32,100 nt of DNA from DATNFP01 sp035606335 (GCA_035606335.1 DATNFP010000159.1:1-32100); one strand, 5' to 3'; numbered from the stretch's first letter, positions 17,401 through 25,545 are shown. A program made the numbers and translations. The notes: generated by a model from the letters alone, not told the origin.

Positions 17401-19831
17401 CCATTGGGATTATTCTCCGAGCACAGATTCCGGTAGATTGCGCAGCTTTGTAAATGACAGCATAACTATTACCGGACAACGATCAATAAGCCTGGATGCA
17501 AATCAGGCTGTGCCAAATGTTCAAAACTATCTTACAGGTACATTTAATTTGTTGGGTTATAGCTCACTGAATAATGAGCTGCGATTAGAATTCGACTATT
17601 TAGTGCATGGTACTCCTAAATTCTTCACAGGTAATCAGGTATGGGTAAGAGGAAAGGATACTGATCCCTGGTTGCCATTATACTCTTATATTACGAGTAT
17701 CCCTGGTAACATTATACATAGTGGAACATTATCCTTAACTGATGCAATGATACATAGTCATCAAGACTTCTCTAGTAGCTTTCAGGTAAGATTTGGTCAG
17801 CATGATACATCGTTGATTGCGGAAAGATGGTTTGGGAATGGTGTCACTTTGGACAACGTGAAAATATATACTGTGCAGCATGATATAGGTTTAGCAGGTA
17901 TTGTATCACCACAACCAGCCGATTGCGGTTTGGGAACTCACATCCCATTAACTGTACAGATATACAATGGTGTAAATCAGGTGCAAAACAACATCTATCT
18001 ATTCTATCAGTTGGATAGTGGCACTATTGTAAAAGATACTTTGGCAACAATAGCAGGCAAAGACACTATATCATTTACTTTTAAGAAAACAATGGATATA
18101 GCCTCCTATGGTACACACAAAATAAATGTATGGACTGTTTCTGCTGGAGATTCTTATCTTCCTAATGATAGTATTCTGAATTATGTTTTTCATAGCGAGC
18201 CGCTTATTACTTCTTACCCTTATTTACAAAACTTTGAAGCAAGCGATGGGTTTTGGTACGCGGGTGGTACAAATAGCTCATGGCAATACGGTACACCGGC
18301 ATCACCCAAAATACACAAAGCAGCAAGCGGTATAAAAGCCTGGAAAACTAACCTGAAAGGAAATTATAATGATAATGAAAGGTCTTATTTGTACTCTCCT
18401 TGTTTCGATATATCAGGATTGAAGAACCCTATGTTAAGTTTCAGTGTAGCATTAGATCTGGAAGATTGTGGCAGTTCTATACTTTGTGATGCTGCATACA
18501 TGGAATATTCTTATGATGGTGTTTCGTGGCTGGAGCTGGGAGGGATTGGAACAGGGACTAACTGGTATAATGACACTTCTCACCAGGTATGGAGCATAGA
18601 AGGTTTTACAAGGTGGCATGTGGCTTCTGTACCTTTACCGCCAAGCACCCAACCAATACGTCTACGTTTTGCTTTAAGATCGGACCCCGCGGTAACATTC
18701 GAAGGCATTGCTGTTGATGACATCCACATTTTTGACGATACATATTCTGTATATAATGGTGAGACAACAAACCCAGTGTACCAAAATGTAAATGGTAATC
18801 AGTGGGTCGATTTTTTATCCTCAAATAAATTACTGGCACAGATACAACCGAACAATCAAAATATTGGTAATACAACTACCATATTATATAATCAGACGCA
18901 GCTTAGTAACCCAGACAAAACCCAATATTTCCTGCCTAAAAGCTTTACAATAAAAAGTAACCAGGCATTTTCAGATACGGCAGGTGTAAGGCTATACATT
19001 TTAGATAGCGATGTGGTTGCAATGCTCAATGACAGTAGTTGTATTTCATGTACAAAAGCTGAAGACGCTTATTCTCTCGGTATTACAAAATATAGTGATA
19101 ATGATCCAGATATAGAAAACGGTACACTCACAGACAACATAAATGGCATATATACCTACTATCCACATAACAGCATTACGTGGGTACCCTATGACCAAGG
19201 CTACTATGCACAGGTGAATTTAAAATCATTTTGTGAGCTGTGGTTTAATGATGGGGGACCCACAGGAACATTTCCATTAGGGAGTGACTATCTGACATTC
19301 AATGCTCAGAAAGTTAGTTATCAAAATGTAAAAACAGATTGGGTATCTTATATTGATACCTCCGTAGATCATTATGAATTGCAAAGATCTATGGATGGAA
19401 TAAACTTTTCTACAATAGACACCGTAAAATCAACCAAACAGAATTCGCCGGCTTATACTTACATTGATGCTCCTCCTGTGATATTGAATGGAATTATTTA
19501 TTATCGATTGAAATGGACTATGCTAAATGATTCCGCGTTCTATTCCCCTGTAAGGCCTGTTAATTGGACTAATCCGGATCTTTTAATAAGCGTTTACCCT
19601 AATCCAAATCATGATGGGAATATCAATATTAACTGGACAGCGCAATTAGGCGAACAGATGGATGTATCAATAACAGATCTTAGCGGAAGACTATTATTTA
19701 GCACAACTATAAAAACAGGCGAATGGAATAACCTAACCACCTTGCATTTGCCACATTATAGCAGCGGTATTTATTTCATGAGATTTATTATAGGTGGAAA
19801 TGCCTACGTTCAAAAAATAGTTTTTGATTAA
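14483..19831 (+). CDS. Secreted S8 subtilisin-like protease with T9SS type A sorting domain
   Basis: A 1782-residue secreted protease. I chose ATG 14483, which starts a normal signal peptide (MKRT then a long hydrophobic run ending in LLAQ). The upstream ATG at 14438 would add 15 polar residues in front. A propeptide-like region (about 35-230) precedes the S8 domain, with catalytic Asp252 in GVGDNVSG, His277 in HGVHINGIVGG, the oxyanion Asn in AAGNDG and Ser449 in GGTSMASPQ, so the triad is intact. A fibronectin-III-like module (about 736-825), CARDB-like and jelly-roll beta modules, and a second FN3-like region near 1610-1690 follow. The last 80 or so residues (SVYPNPN start, GIYFMRF end) are the type A Por_Secre_tail signal. 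The likely fate is cell-surface or extracellular proteolysis. Confidence 0.92.
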   Translation: MKRTIQLPFLHIFLFVFIISNLIAFNLLAQQQQFESPGIIHLKNISLHTVPNATQWIDSIQKVSVNNPIQVLIQFSTIPTQQQRSTLQQSGVQLMDYLPEKTFDAIIYPQFNTANISTLPIVSIVNIQPDWKADNYFWKKVQDLKSESSITVLVSFQEQLEDSIIRQFVKQVGGQIEPGNLEFLKDYKIVIAAGKVKALAQWYGVKFINPISNYALLDVGSKAEHKANLVQIPQTFGGLGLLGDSVTVGVGDNVSGIYHIDLKDRIINYNPAAITHHGVHINGIVGGAGIIDPRAEGMVPHATLVDHLYDNVWMQTGSMLSNHNMTLTNNSYALEEGDCGYAGIYDVYSQALDQVETQYNLVQHTFAAGNDGLLSCGIYPAGFGTIPGGYQIAKDVLTITSIDKRYADAIDGSRGPTKDGRLKPELSADGVDVYSCIGVDVYETAGGTSMASPQVTGSLALLTQRYKQLFGNVNPRSDLLKALIVNGATDFGNPGPDFRYGFGYLNLNRSMQMLNSHQYTTNVITNGDSQTITITIPPNTSQAKVLLYWHDVPASILSSNQLVNDLDLSVKDPSGNIHLPLTLDTTAANINNIAVEKADHINNCEQVTINNPATGVYTINVKAFNVPSITQNYAVTYDFIPVGIQLTYPATASVIAANDSFQVYWDASTDSNSFTLQYSIDNGVSWNTLSNNIPSYRRYYTWNVSNISSSKCLMRLSRNGTTQVSASGSFVINPQPTLTLDSVQCPGYIRMYWNAIPNASGYEILKKSGFYMQPFDTVTALNYTFSGLSLDSNYYVAVRPLISGIGGYRSLAVSRQPDNGNCIGNFSNGDLMVQQIDSPSSGRMFTSTQLGTENLSLVVRNLYDKACDSFTIYYKVNTGAWQSTKFITIIPPDTTIIVNIPGLDFSTVGNYRIIATVNNLSATDPVQKNDTATETILNISNDPLDLSSTYFDGFETMGIITLDNDSIGISPNGHWDYSPSTDSGRLRSFVNDSITITGQRSISLDANQAVPNVQNYLTGTFNLLGYSSLNNELRLEFDYLVHGTPKFFTGNQVWVRGKDTDPWLPLYSYITSIPGNIIHSGTLSLTDAMIHSHQDFSSSFQVRFGQHDTSLIAERWFGNGVTLDNVKIYTVQHDIGLAGIVSPQPADCGLGTHIPLTVQIYNGVNQVQNNIYLFYQLDSGTIVKDTLATIAGKDTISFTFKKTMDIASYGTHKINVWTVSAGDSYLPNDSILNYVFHSEPLITSYPYLQNFEASDGFWYAGGTNSSWQYGTPASPKIHKAASGIKAWKTNLKGNYNDNERSYLYSPCFDISGLKNPMLSFSVALDLEDCGSSILCDAAYMEYSYDGVSWLELGGIGTGTNWYNDTSHQVWSIEGFTRWHVASVPLPPSTQPIRLRFALRSDPAVTFEGIAVDDIHIFDDTYSVYNGETTNPVYQNVNGNQWVDFLSSNKLLAQIQPNNQNIGNTTTILYNQTQLSNPDKTQYFLPKSFTIKSNQAFSDTAGVRLYILDSDVVAMLNDSSCISCTKAEDAYSLGITKYSDNDPDIENGTLTDNINGIYTYYPHNSITWVPYDQGYYAQVNLKSFCELWFNDGGPTGTFPLGSDYLTFNAQKVSYQNVKTDWVSYIDTSVDHYELQRSMDGINFSTIDTVKSTKQNSPAYTYIDAPPVILNGIIYYRLKWTMLNDSAFYSPVRPVNWTNPDLLISVYPNPNHDGNININWTAQLGEQMDVSITDLSGRLLFSTTIKTGEWNNLTTLHLPHYSSGIYFMRFIIGGNAYVQKIVFD

Positions 19832-19850
19832 TGATCGGTTAATTTTAAAA

Positions 19851-21107
19851 CTATCTGTTAATCAAAACCTTAAAATAGAAAGACGGTCTACGTAACTGGT
19901 CCCGTAAATCCATATCGGTAAACATACAGCTGATCGTATTTTTCAATGACACACTTTTGTATGCCTTGTTAACTACCAGATTGAACAGCCATCTGTATTT
20001 AGTCATGCGTTGCATTGCTGCACTGATCTTAAATTCATCTCCGAGCTTTTTGTAAAGCACATCATCATATTTTTCTTTTAGAAATGCTGCATCGTAAGTG
20101 CCTATTTCCAAACTTTGCTTGATTGCATCTGTAGCCAACATGCCACTATATAGCGCATTGCTTATACCTTCTCCGCTAAATGGGTCAACGAGGCTTGCCG
20201 CATCTCCGGTTAAAATAAAATTATTACCGGAAAGTGGTTGGCGTTCCATAGCCAATGGTAATCCCCAGCCTTGTATTTTATCAATTAATTTAGCATTAGC
20301 AAATCTATGGCTTATGTTTGAGTTGGTCTTTATGGCATTCAGCATTTGTTCCCGCAGGTTTATTTTTTTCTTTCTTACTGTTTCTGATAAAATACCTACT
20401 CCTACATTAGCCATGCCATTAGGTAAAGGAAATATCCAGAAATAACCCGGCAATACTTCAGGTAAAAAATGCAGTTCTATAAAATTATCGTAATGCAGAT
20501 CAGTTATTCCTTCATAATATGCCCGTAAGCCTATAGCATAAGCTTTAGGAGATGAATTATCATTTATAAATGTTTTACGTACCTGGCTCTTATCACCATC
20601 GGCACCTACAATTAGGGGACTTATTATTTCGTACTCTTTGCCATTTTGCTTTATTGAAGTATATACTTTGTTCTCCTTTGTAGTAATTTCATTTATTTTT
20701 ACTTGTTGTAAAACAGTAGCATAAGGCGAAGGGATCTTTTCAAAAAGAAAATTATCGAAAGTAAGCCTGGGGACGGTAAAGCCCGGAGCTTTTGTTTCTG
20801 GTGTTCTTTTAGGAGTAAAAGGTATATCTAATGGCTTGCCATTAGGTGCGTAAAAGGTGATACCGTATGAAGGTGTAAACCTTTGAGTGTCTCCTAATAT
20901 TTCATCAAGCCACTGCGGGTTGGCCTTTCTCAGCACAAATGCTGTTTTGCCACTACAGGCATCCCCGCATACTTTATCACGTGGAAATGTTTCCTTTTCT
21001 ATTATTACATGCTGTATACCCTTCTGTGACAAAAATATTGATGTTGCAGCACCAGCCGGCCCTGCACCCACTATCACTACAGATGTTTCTATTCTTTGGA
21101 CACTCAT
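19851..21107 (-). CDS. FAD-dependent oxidoreductase, geranylgeranyl reductase family
   Basis: A 418-residue flavoprotein. The N-terminal dinucleotide-binding VVIVGAGPAGAATS (about residues 10-23), the KVCGDACSGK segment (about 45-54) and the second FAD motif GDAASLVDPFSGEGI (about 301-315) identify the geranylgeranyl-reductase/UbiH-like group. Members saturate isoprenoid chains of lipids or quinones, or hydroxylate small molecules. Which applies here is not visible, and no isoprenoid genes are adjacent. It stands alone, convergent with the S8 protease gene 19 nt away without an obvious hairpin between, and divergent from padR. Confidence 0.85.
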   Translation of the reverse strand: MSVQRIETSVVIVGAGPAGAATSIFLSQKGIQHVIIEKETFPRDKVCGDACSGKTAFVLRKANPQWLDEILGDTQRFTPSYGITFYAPNGKPLDIPFTPKRTPETKAPGFTVPRLTFDNFLFEKIPSPYATVLQQVKINEITTKENKVYTSIKQNGKEYEIISPLIVGADGDKSQVRKTFINDNSSPKAYAIGLRAYYEGITDLHYDNFIELHFLPEVLPGYFWIFPLPNGMANVGVGILSETVRKKKINLREQMLNAIKTNSNISHRFANAKLIDKIQGWGLPLAMERQPLSGNNFILTGDAASLVDPFSGEGISNALYSGMLATDAIKQSLEIGTYDAAFLKEKYDDVLYKKLGDEFKISAAMQRMTKYRWLFNLVVNKAYKSVSLKNTISCMFTDMDLRDQLRRPSFYFKVLINR

Positions 21108-21120
21108 AAGATCGAATGCT

Positions 21121-21128
21121 CAAATATA
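21121..21128 (-). promoter_or_regulatory. -7 promoter box of the flavoprotein gene
   Basis: The minus strand reads TATATTTG, an exact -7 match, 13 nt before the ATG at 21107, so the leader would be under about 10 nt. It lies about 40 bp from the padR operator in a shared 88-bp divergent region. Confidence 0.55.
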
Positions 21129-21151
21129 GTCTTAAAATAATTTATCAATGA

Positions 21152-21182
21152 TTTGGAAATAAAAACTTAATACCTAAATTTG
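21152..21182 (+). promoter_or_regulatory. Consensus Bacteroidota promoter of padR
   Basis: TTTG at 21152-21155, a 19-nt spacer, and TAAATTTG at 21175-21182 match the complete TTTG-N19-TAnnTTTG consensus. Transcription should start near 21188, a few bases before ATG 21196. Confidence 0.8.
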
Positions 21183-21190
21183 TTAGGTAT
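21170..21190. promoter_or_regulatory. Probable PadR operator (perfect inverted repeat)
   Basis: ATACCTAA and TTAGGTAT form a perfect 8-bp inverted repeat with a 5-nt spacer. It covers the entire -7 box and the expected transcription start of padR. A dimeric repressor bound here would block RNA polymerase, so negative autoregulation by the PadR protein is the natural reading. Confidence 0.7.
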
Positions 21191-21195
21191 AAGCA

Positions 21196-21534
21196 ATGGA
21201 GTCTAATCAATTTATTAAAGGAAGCCTTACAGCGATCATTCTAAAGCTTTTAGAAGATAACAGCCGCATGTATGGATATGAGATGACAAAAGCTGTTCGC
21301 GAGTTGACAAAAGAAAAAATGAACATTACCGAAGCTGCATTATATCCAGCATTGCATAAGCTCGTAGATGAAGGCCTGTTAGATACAATTAATGAGATGG
21401 TAGATGGTAGGGTGCGCAAATATTATTCATTGACGAAAAAAGGAAAGAAAGAAGCTACAACAAAAATTGATGCACTTAATGAAGCCATCGCATCCGTACA
21501 AATAATTTTAAATTCAAAATTGGCTTATGAATAA
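21196..21534 (+). CDS. PadR-family transcriptional regulator
   Basis: A 112-residue winged-helix protein of the short PadR subfamily. The N-terminal LTAIILKLLEDNSRMYGYEM and the recognition segment EAALYPALHKLVDEGLL (about residues 47-63) followed by the RVRKYYSLTKKGK wing (about 72-84) are diagnostic. A single C-terminal dimerisation helix completes it. PadR proteins are dimeric repressors released by small ligands or cell-envelope stress. The gene lies behind a consensus promoter with an inverted repeat over the -7 box and overlaps the next gene by 8 nt. That partner is a membrane protein with a HAAS-like N-terminus, a pairing often seen with PadR. Confidence 0.93.
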   Translation: MESNQFIKGSLTAIILKLLEDNSRMYGYEMTKAVRELTKEKMNITEAALYPALHKLVDEGLLDTINEMVDGRVRKYYSLTKKGKKEATTKIDALNEAIASVQIILNSKLAYE

Positions 21535-22234
21535 GACAACCTTAACCAGGAATCAATTGCAACAGCTAACGGCATTTATCGAGTCCAGGGGTTTTAAAGA
21601 GCCATTCGTGGTTATGGAGATATTGGATCACTTCGCTTGTAAAGTTGAAGAGAAACTTGAAAATAGCCCAAATCTCACGTTAGAAGATGCAATGCATAAA
21701 GCGCACGCAGACTTTGGCGCATTGGGATTTTCTCCCATTTCATCTACTTATTATGCGTACTTAAAAAAGAAGTATAAGTCCATTTACAATTCTCAAAGAA
21801 AAAAGATATTTACGTCTTGGTTCTACATGCCGCTTTTAGCTGTTATAGGTATTATAATTTACAAAGCATTTGCATGGTGCGAGATTAATAATTATAGGCA
21901 TTTATTTGAAATAAACGATGTTGCAAATTCGTGCTTTTTATTATTCTTTGTGAGCAGTGCTTATTTAAGAACTTATTCACAGGATTTTCCTAAAAAAATT
22001 GATCCTATTAAAAGTACCATTTTGGCTGTCGATGTTACATTACCGATAGGATTAGTATTTATAACTCCTCATTTCAATAAGCTTTCGGAAAGAGGCATAG
22101 CTATTCTAGGAACAATGTATGCTTTAGTCTTTGTTTACCTGTGCATCAGGCATATTTCTTTACATAGAACATTAAAGATCGCAAAGAAAGAAATTGAAGA
22201 AACAAGTAATAATTATAATAACCTGGTAGCATAA
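21527..22234 (+). CDS. HAAS-like membrane protein partner of PadR
   Basis: A 235-residue integral membrane protein. Residues about 1-75 are a soluble helical domain with the pattern EILDHFACKVEEKL, then LEDAMHKAHADFG, like the HAAS/DUF1700 domain that commonly accompanies PadR regulators. Four hydrophobic segments follow (about 99-117, 130-150, 163-185 and 190-210), and a charged tail ends the protein. It overlaps padR by 8 nt, so the two are coupled, and the membrane protein may be the sensor or effector of the PadR circuit. Its molecular function is not known. The hairpin after it is better placed for the convergent pdhB. Confidence 0.7.
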   Translation: MNKTTLTRNQLQQLTAFIESRGFKEPFVVMEILDHFACKVEEKLENSPNLTLEDAMHKAHADFGALGFSPISSTYYAYLKKKYKSIYNSQRKKIFTSWFYMPLLAVIGIIIYKAFAWCEINNYRHLFEINDVANSCFLLFFVSSAYLRTYSQDFPKKIDPIKSTILAVDVTLPIGLVFITPHFNKLSERGIAILGTMYALVFVYLCIRHISLHRTLKIAKKEIEETSNNYNNLVA

Positions 22235-22237
22235 AAA

Positions 22238-22265
22238 AATCCCTTTAGCGCTATCTAAAGGGATT
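22238..22265. terminator. Bidirectional terminator between the PadR operon and pdhB
   Basis: AATCCCTTTAG and CTAAAGGGATT form a perfect 11-bp stem with a 6-nt loop. On the minus strand it is followed by a run of seven Ts, so it is a strong terminator for pdhB. On the plus strand the tail is weaker, but the hairpin may still end the PadR operon. Confidence 0.88.
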
Positions 22266-22285
22266 GTATAATATTTCAATCTTAG

Positions 22286-23269
22286 TTATTTCTTCATATA
22301 CATTACTTCTTTTATCAGTTTCACTGTACGTGGTACATCTGGTAAAAAGGCTGCAACAAGGTTAGGCGCGTAATGCATATTGGCATCGGCAGTGCAAATA
22401 CGGCGGATCGGAGCATCCAGGTAGTCGAACGCTTCTTTTTGTATACGATAAGTAATTTCAGAAGATATGCTCCCATAAGGCCATTGCTCTTCCACTATTA
22501 CCAGGCGATTTGTTTTCTTTACAGATTCAACGATAGTTTGCCAATCGAGTGGACGGATGGTGCGTAGATCAATTACTTCCGCATTTACATTTTCTTTTGC
22601 GAGTTCGTCTGCCGCTCCCATCGCTATCTTCATCATCTTGTTGTAAGAAACAATAGTCACATCGCTGCCTTCACGTTTCACTTCTGCCTTGCCTATCGGG
22701 ATAGTATATTCTTCTTCTGGTACTTCACCTACGTCTCCATATGCTACTTCGCTTTCCATGAAAATCACAGGATCATTATCGCGAATAGCTGATTTCAATA
22801 AACCTTTGGCATCATATGGATTGATAGTCGAAATCACCTTTAGTCCCGGCACATTTGCATACCAGTTTTCAAAGGCTTGCGAGTGCTGTGCAGCAAGTTG
22901 TCCTGCAGAACCATTAGGTCCCCTGAACACAATAGGACAACTAAATTGGCCGCCACTCATGGAGTGTATTTTTGCTGCATGGTTCACGATCTGATCTATT
23001 GCCAATTCAGCAAAGTTCCAGGTCATAAACTCTATAATAGGACGTGTATTATTCATGGCCGCGCCTACACCTATAGCCGCAAAACCTAATTCCGTGATAG
23101 GGGTATCAATAACACGTTTAGTACCAAATTCATCTAACATTCCCTGGCTCACCTTATAAGCGCCATTATATTGTGCCACTTCTTCACCCATCAGAAAAAC
23201 AAGCTCATCCCGGCGCATTTCTTCTTCCATTGCTTCACGTAATGCCTGGCGTAATGGTATAGTTCGCAT
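22286..23269 (-). CDS. pdhB: Pyruvate dehydrogenase E1 component, beta subunit
   Basis: A 327-residue transketolase-like beta subunit of a 2-oxo acid dehydrogenase E1, the usual length. With the alpha subunit it uses thiamine diphosphate to decarboxylate pyruvate and pass the acetyl group to lipoyl-E2. The N-terminal LRQALREAMEEEMRRD, the TPITELGFAAIGVGAA segment near residues 56-71 (its Glu contacts the cofactor), and GPNGSAGQLAAQHSQ near 117-131 are typical of PdhB. The C-terminal VEEQWPYGSISSEI region is also typical. Specificity for pyruvate rather than branched-chain acids is inferred. The alpha and E2 genes are not adjacent. A minus-strand AAGGAGG lies 21 nt before the start, too far to serve as a normal ribosome site. 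Confidence 0.92.
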   Translation of the reverse strand: MRTIPLRQALREAMEEEMRRDELVFLMGEEVAQYNGAYKVSQGMLDEFGTKRVIDTPITELGFAAIGVGAAMNNTRPIIEFMTWNFAELAIDQIVNHAAKIHSMSGGQFSCPIVFRGPNGSAGQLAAQHSQAFENWYANVPGLKVISTINPYDAKGLLKSAIRDNDPVIFMESEVAYGDVGEVPEEEYTIPIGKAEVKREGSDVTIVSYNKMMKIAMGAADELAKENVNAEVIDLRTIRPLDWQTIVESVKKTNRLVIVEEQWPYGSISSEITYRIQKEAFDYLDAPIRRICTADANMHYAPNLVAAFLPDVPRTVKLIKEVMYMKK

Positions 23270-23331
23270 ATCTAATATTTGTATTTGTTGCCTCCTTATC
23301 GAAAAGGCGCGTAAAGATAATAATAAGAAGA

Positions 23332-23856
23332 TTAATTCTGTTCAGGATGAAATGTTACTGTTCCCATTGCCCCGTTTTCGACAAATTTCAATTTCAGCAA
23401 AGTATCATTCAGTTCTATTATATTCATTTTAATTCTATCTCCTGATCCTTTGAGCTTCAATTCATCCAACATTAAATTGCCATCATCATCAAAGTACCAT
23501 TTTGTAGAATCTATGCTGCCGCTAAAATTCAGGATAGCAAGCCCGTTTTTCCTGAAATCAAACCATGTATCCTGAACATTTTGTACCTGCATTCCTTTTA
23601 CACTATCCAACCTGCTTTGTAGCACATGGCGCACACTATCCATATTAGAGGTGCCATACAATTGTTCGTTAGTTTGAGCATCCGCAGTTTTACCTACGGT
23701 ATCGATATATTCTTGTCCTTCTTTGAAATATTCATCCATCTGCGGATTGTCAAATGATATGGCGTGCCATTTTCTTATCAGCATCGATTGTTTATCTCTT
23801 TTGCAAGCAAATAGCACCAGAGTAAAAACGAACAGGAGTAATATTCTTTTATTCAT
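23332..23856 (-). CDS. Hypothetical lipoprotein, lipocalin-like
   Basis: A 174-residue predicted lipoprotein. A type II signal peptide ends at the lipobox LFAC with Cys18, so the mature protein should be membrane-anchored. The rest is a KWH...F start, a helical stretch around residues 40-90, and beta strands with the pattern WFDFRKNGLAILNFSG, WYFDDDGNLML and LLKLKFVENG. This resembles the lipocalin-like DUF4923/DUF4488-type proteins of Bacteroidota that begin with a W near the first strand; the family call is tentative. It lies 14 nt after the DUF4476 gene and is probably in the same operon. Confidence 0.6.
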   Translation of the reverse strand: MNKRILLLFVFTLVLFACKRDKQSMLIRKWHAISFDNPQMDEYFKEGQEYIDTVGKTADAQTNEQLYGTSNMDSVRHVLQSRLDSVKGMQVQNVQDTWFDFRKNGLAILNFSGSIDSTKWYFDDDGNLMLDELKLKGSGDRIKMNIIELNDTLLKLKFVENGAMGTVTFHPEQN

Positions 23857-23870
23857 GAAAGCTTATATAT

Positions 23871-24851
23871 TTATGGCATTATTAAACGAAAGTATCCTTT
23901 CCATTCCTGTGTGGAAAGAAGGCTCTCTAATGATGCAAAGTTGTTTTGATCTGTAACACGCGAATAAGCTGCTTTTAAAAAAGCATATCTTTCCGGATCA
24001 TTATCAAGTCCTCTCGCAAGCATTCTTACCTGGTCTGTTGTAAAACAGTTATCCAATTTGTCCATCAGGTATTTAAGTCTTGCTTTATCTCCTTTCTGAA
24101 TCATCTTCTTATAAAGCTCATCATATTTCCTTGGATCCATAGGGGAGGGGCAATCACTGTTGGAAACAGCAATATTCGCACTTAAATTATTTTTCAGATC
24201 GCCATTTGCTACACTATTGTTTTCATCATTATTTTGAACAGTTTTCTGATTATTTAGCTCGAGATTGTTTATGAATTGAGGCTCTTTTTTTTGCTGGTTT
24301 TCACTGATCGTGGTTGTCGTATTTGTGGCTACGTTATCAGACTCCGAAGTCTGTGTTGTTTTTGTATTTTCTGTTGAAGCATTATTGTTGTCAGGTTGCG
24401 TTTGTTCATCAGGCTCCGTTTTTGTGGGGTGGGCAGTTGTTATGTAGCTTTCCTCGGGTTTGTTGGTGGGTACATGATCATCCTGTGCAGCATTCCCCTC
24501 AGGCAGGTAGAAATTTTGTTGCAGATCATACAACGAAAACGTTTCCCCTTTTTTTACCAGCAAAAACCCACGATAACTATCTTCCGGAACCACAATAGTA
24601 TATTTCTGTGGAGGATAAGCATTTTGCTGAAACAGTATCTGTATATTTATAGGGCCAGGTGCTAATTGCGAGATAATACAATAGTTTTTCCCATATCGGG
24701 GCTGCATCTGATCTTCCATTTTTACATAAAATGGAGTTTCCTTGTCTCCTTGTATATATACATAAGAGAATCCCTGGGCAATTGTTTTAAATGATGTTAA
24801 AACAATTAAAAAGATAAAGCCAAAATATTTAATAAAATTTCTTGATTGCAT
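23871..24851 (-). CDS. DUF4476 domain-containing secreted protein
   Basis: A 326-residue protein with a Sec signal peptide (about 1-25, ending TIAQ). Residues 27-120 form a beta-rich domain (YVYIQGDKETPFYVKM). A Thr/Asn/Gln/Glu-rich low-complexity linker (about 125-220) follows, and a C-terminal helical DUF4476 domain (about 232-326) carries CPSPMDPRKYDELY, LDNCFTTDQVRMLARGLDND and FASLESLLSTQEW. DUF4476 is common in Bacteroidota and has no known function. The start lies 3 nt after the stop of the biotin carrier gene, so both belong to one transcript. Periplasmic location is inferred. Confidence 0.8.
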   Translation of the reverse strand: MQSRNFIKYFGFIFLIVLTSFKTIAQGFSYVYIQGDKETPFYVKMEDQMQPRYGKNYCIISQLAPGPINIQILFQQNAYPPQKYTIVVPEDSYRGFLLVKKGETFSLYDLQQNFYLPEGNAAQDDHVPTNKPEESYITTAHPTKTEPDEQTQPDNNNASTENTKTTQTSESDNVATNTTTTISENQQKKEPQFINNLELNNQKTVQNNDENNSVANGDLKNNLSANIAVSNSDCPSPMDPRKYDELYKKMIQKGDKARLKYLMDKLDNCFTTDQVRMLARGLDNDPERYAFLKAAYSRVTDQNNFASLESLLSTQEWKGYFRLIMP

Positions 24852-24854
24852 TTG

Positions 24855-25355
24855 TTATTCCAATTCTATCAGAACAGTTCCTTTTTCTACTGCAGTACGT
24901 TCATTTACTTTTATTGCCTTTACTATGGCATTGCTGGCGGCCTTTAGAATATTTTCCATTTTCATTGCTTCCAGAATTACCAAACCATCACCTTTGTTTA
25001 TTTGCTGACCGGGTTCAACCAATATTCTTAATACCATTCCAGGCATTGGAGCCTTTACCGGCTCTGCTTTTTGCATTGCTTTCAGATCCATGCCCATGCT
25101 GGCCAGCAATTGATCTATAGGCTCTTTTATTCCAATTTTATATACCTGCCCATCTATTCGGAGAGTTAGCTCCTTATTCTTTGCGTCTTTCTTTTCTATT
25201 AAAGCGGTATAGCTCTTATTATTATATAAAATGCTGATCAGGCCATTAGGTTGTTGTTGTATATCCACATTCACAGGCGAGTTGTTTAGATACCATTGTC
25301 CTTCTTCCTGCCTTACGTTGAATGAGTTATTATCATTAACCGTTATTTGCAACAT
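24855..25355 (-). CDS. Biotin carboxyl carrier protein (acyl-CoA carboxylase type)
   Basis: A 166-residue biotin carrier. The C-terminal biotinyl domain (about 95-166) has the EAMKM motif with the biotinylated Lys132 and the preceding APMPGMV hinge. Residues 1-90 form a beta domain (LYNNKSYTALIEKK, LTLRIDGQVYKIGI) like the BT domain of propionyl/acetyl-CoA carboxylase alpha subunits, and not the AccB N-terminus. So it is probably the detached carrier of an acyl-CoA carboxylase whose biotin carboxylase and carboxyltransferase subunits are elsewhere. It is the first gene of the operon with the DUF4476 and lipoprotein genes. Substrate (propionyl- or acetyl-CoA) is unresolved. Confidence 0.85.
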   Translation of the reverse strand: MLQITVNDNNSFNVRQEEGQWYLNNSPVNVDIQQQPNGLISILYNNKSYTALIEKKDAKNKELTLRIDGQVYKIGIKEPIDQLLASMGMDLKAMQKAEPVKAPMPGMVLRILVEPGQQINKGDGLVILEAMKMENILKAASNAIVKAIKVNERTAVEKGTVLIELE

Positions 25356-25379
25356 GGATACTAGAAAGTTTTAGAACGG

Positions 25380-25387
25380 CAAAAATA
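25380..25387 (-). promoter_or_regulatory. -7 promoter box of the biotin carrier operon
   Basis: The minus strand reads TATTTTTG, matching TAnnTTTG, 24 nt before the ATG at 25355 (leader about 18 nt). No clear -33 partner. The rest of the 190-nt divergent gap to the M1 peptidase is AT-rich, and I see no matching box for the plus-strand gene. Confidence 0.5.
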
Positions 25388-25545
25388 ATCAATTAACAAT
25401 GGTTGTGCCCATTTTATCTGAAAGTTTATATGGTATATAATAAAATATAATTCTCACTCGTTTAAGGTGATGTAACTTCCTGCGCTTAATTTTACTTTTA
25501 CCGACTACTTGCTATAAATATTAATTCAGGAATCCATAACTAATC

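Noticed and set aside
23291..23297. Minus-strand AAGGAGG upstream of pdhB as ribosome binding site
   Set aside because: It is 21 nt from the ATG, and there is no in-frame start codon at a usable distance. It may be coincidental.
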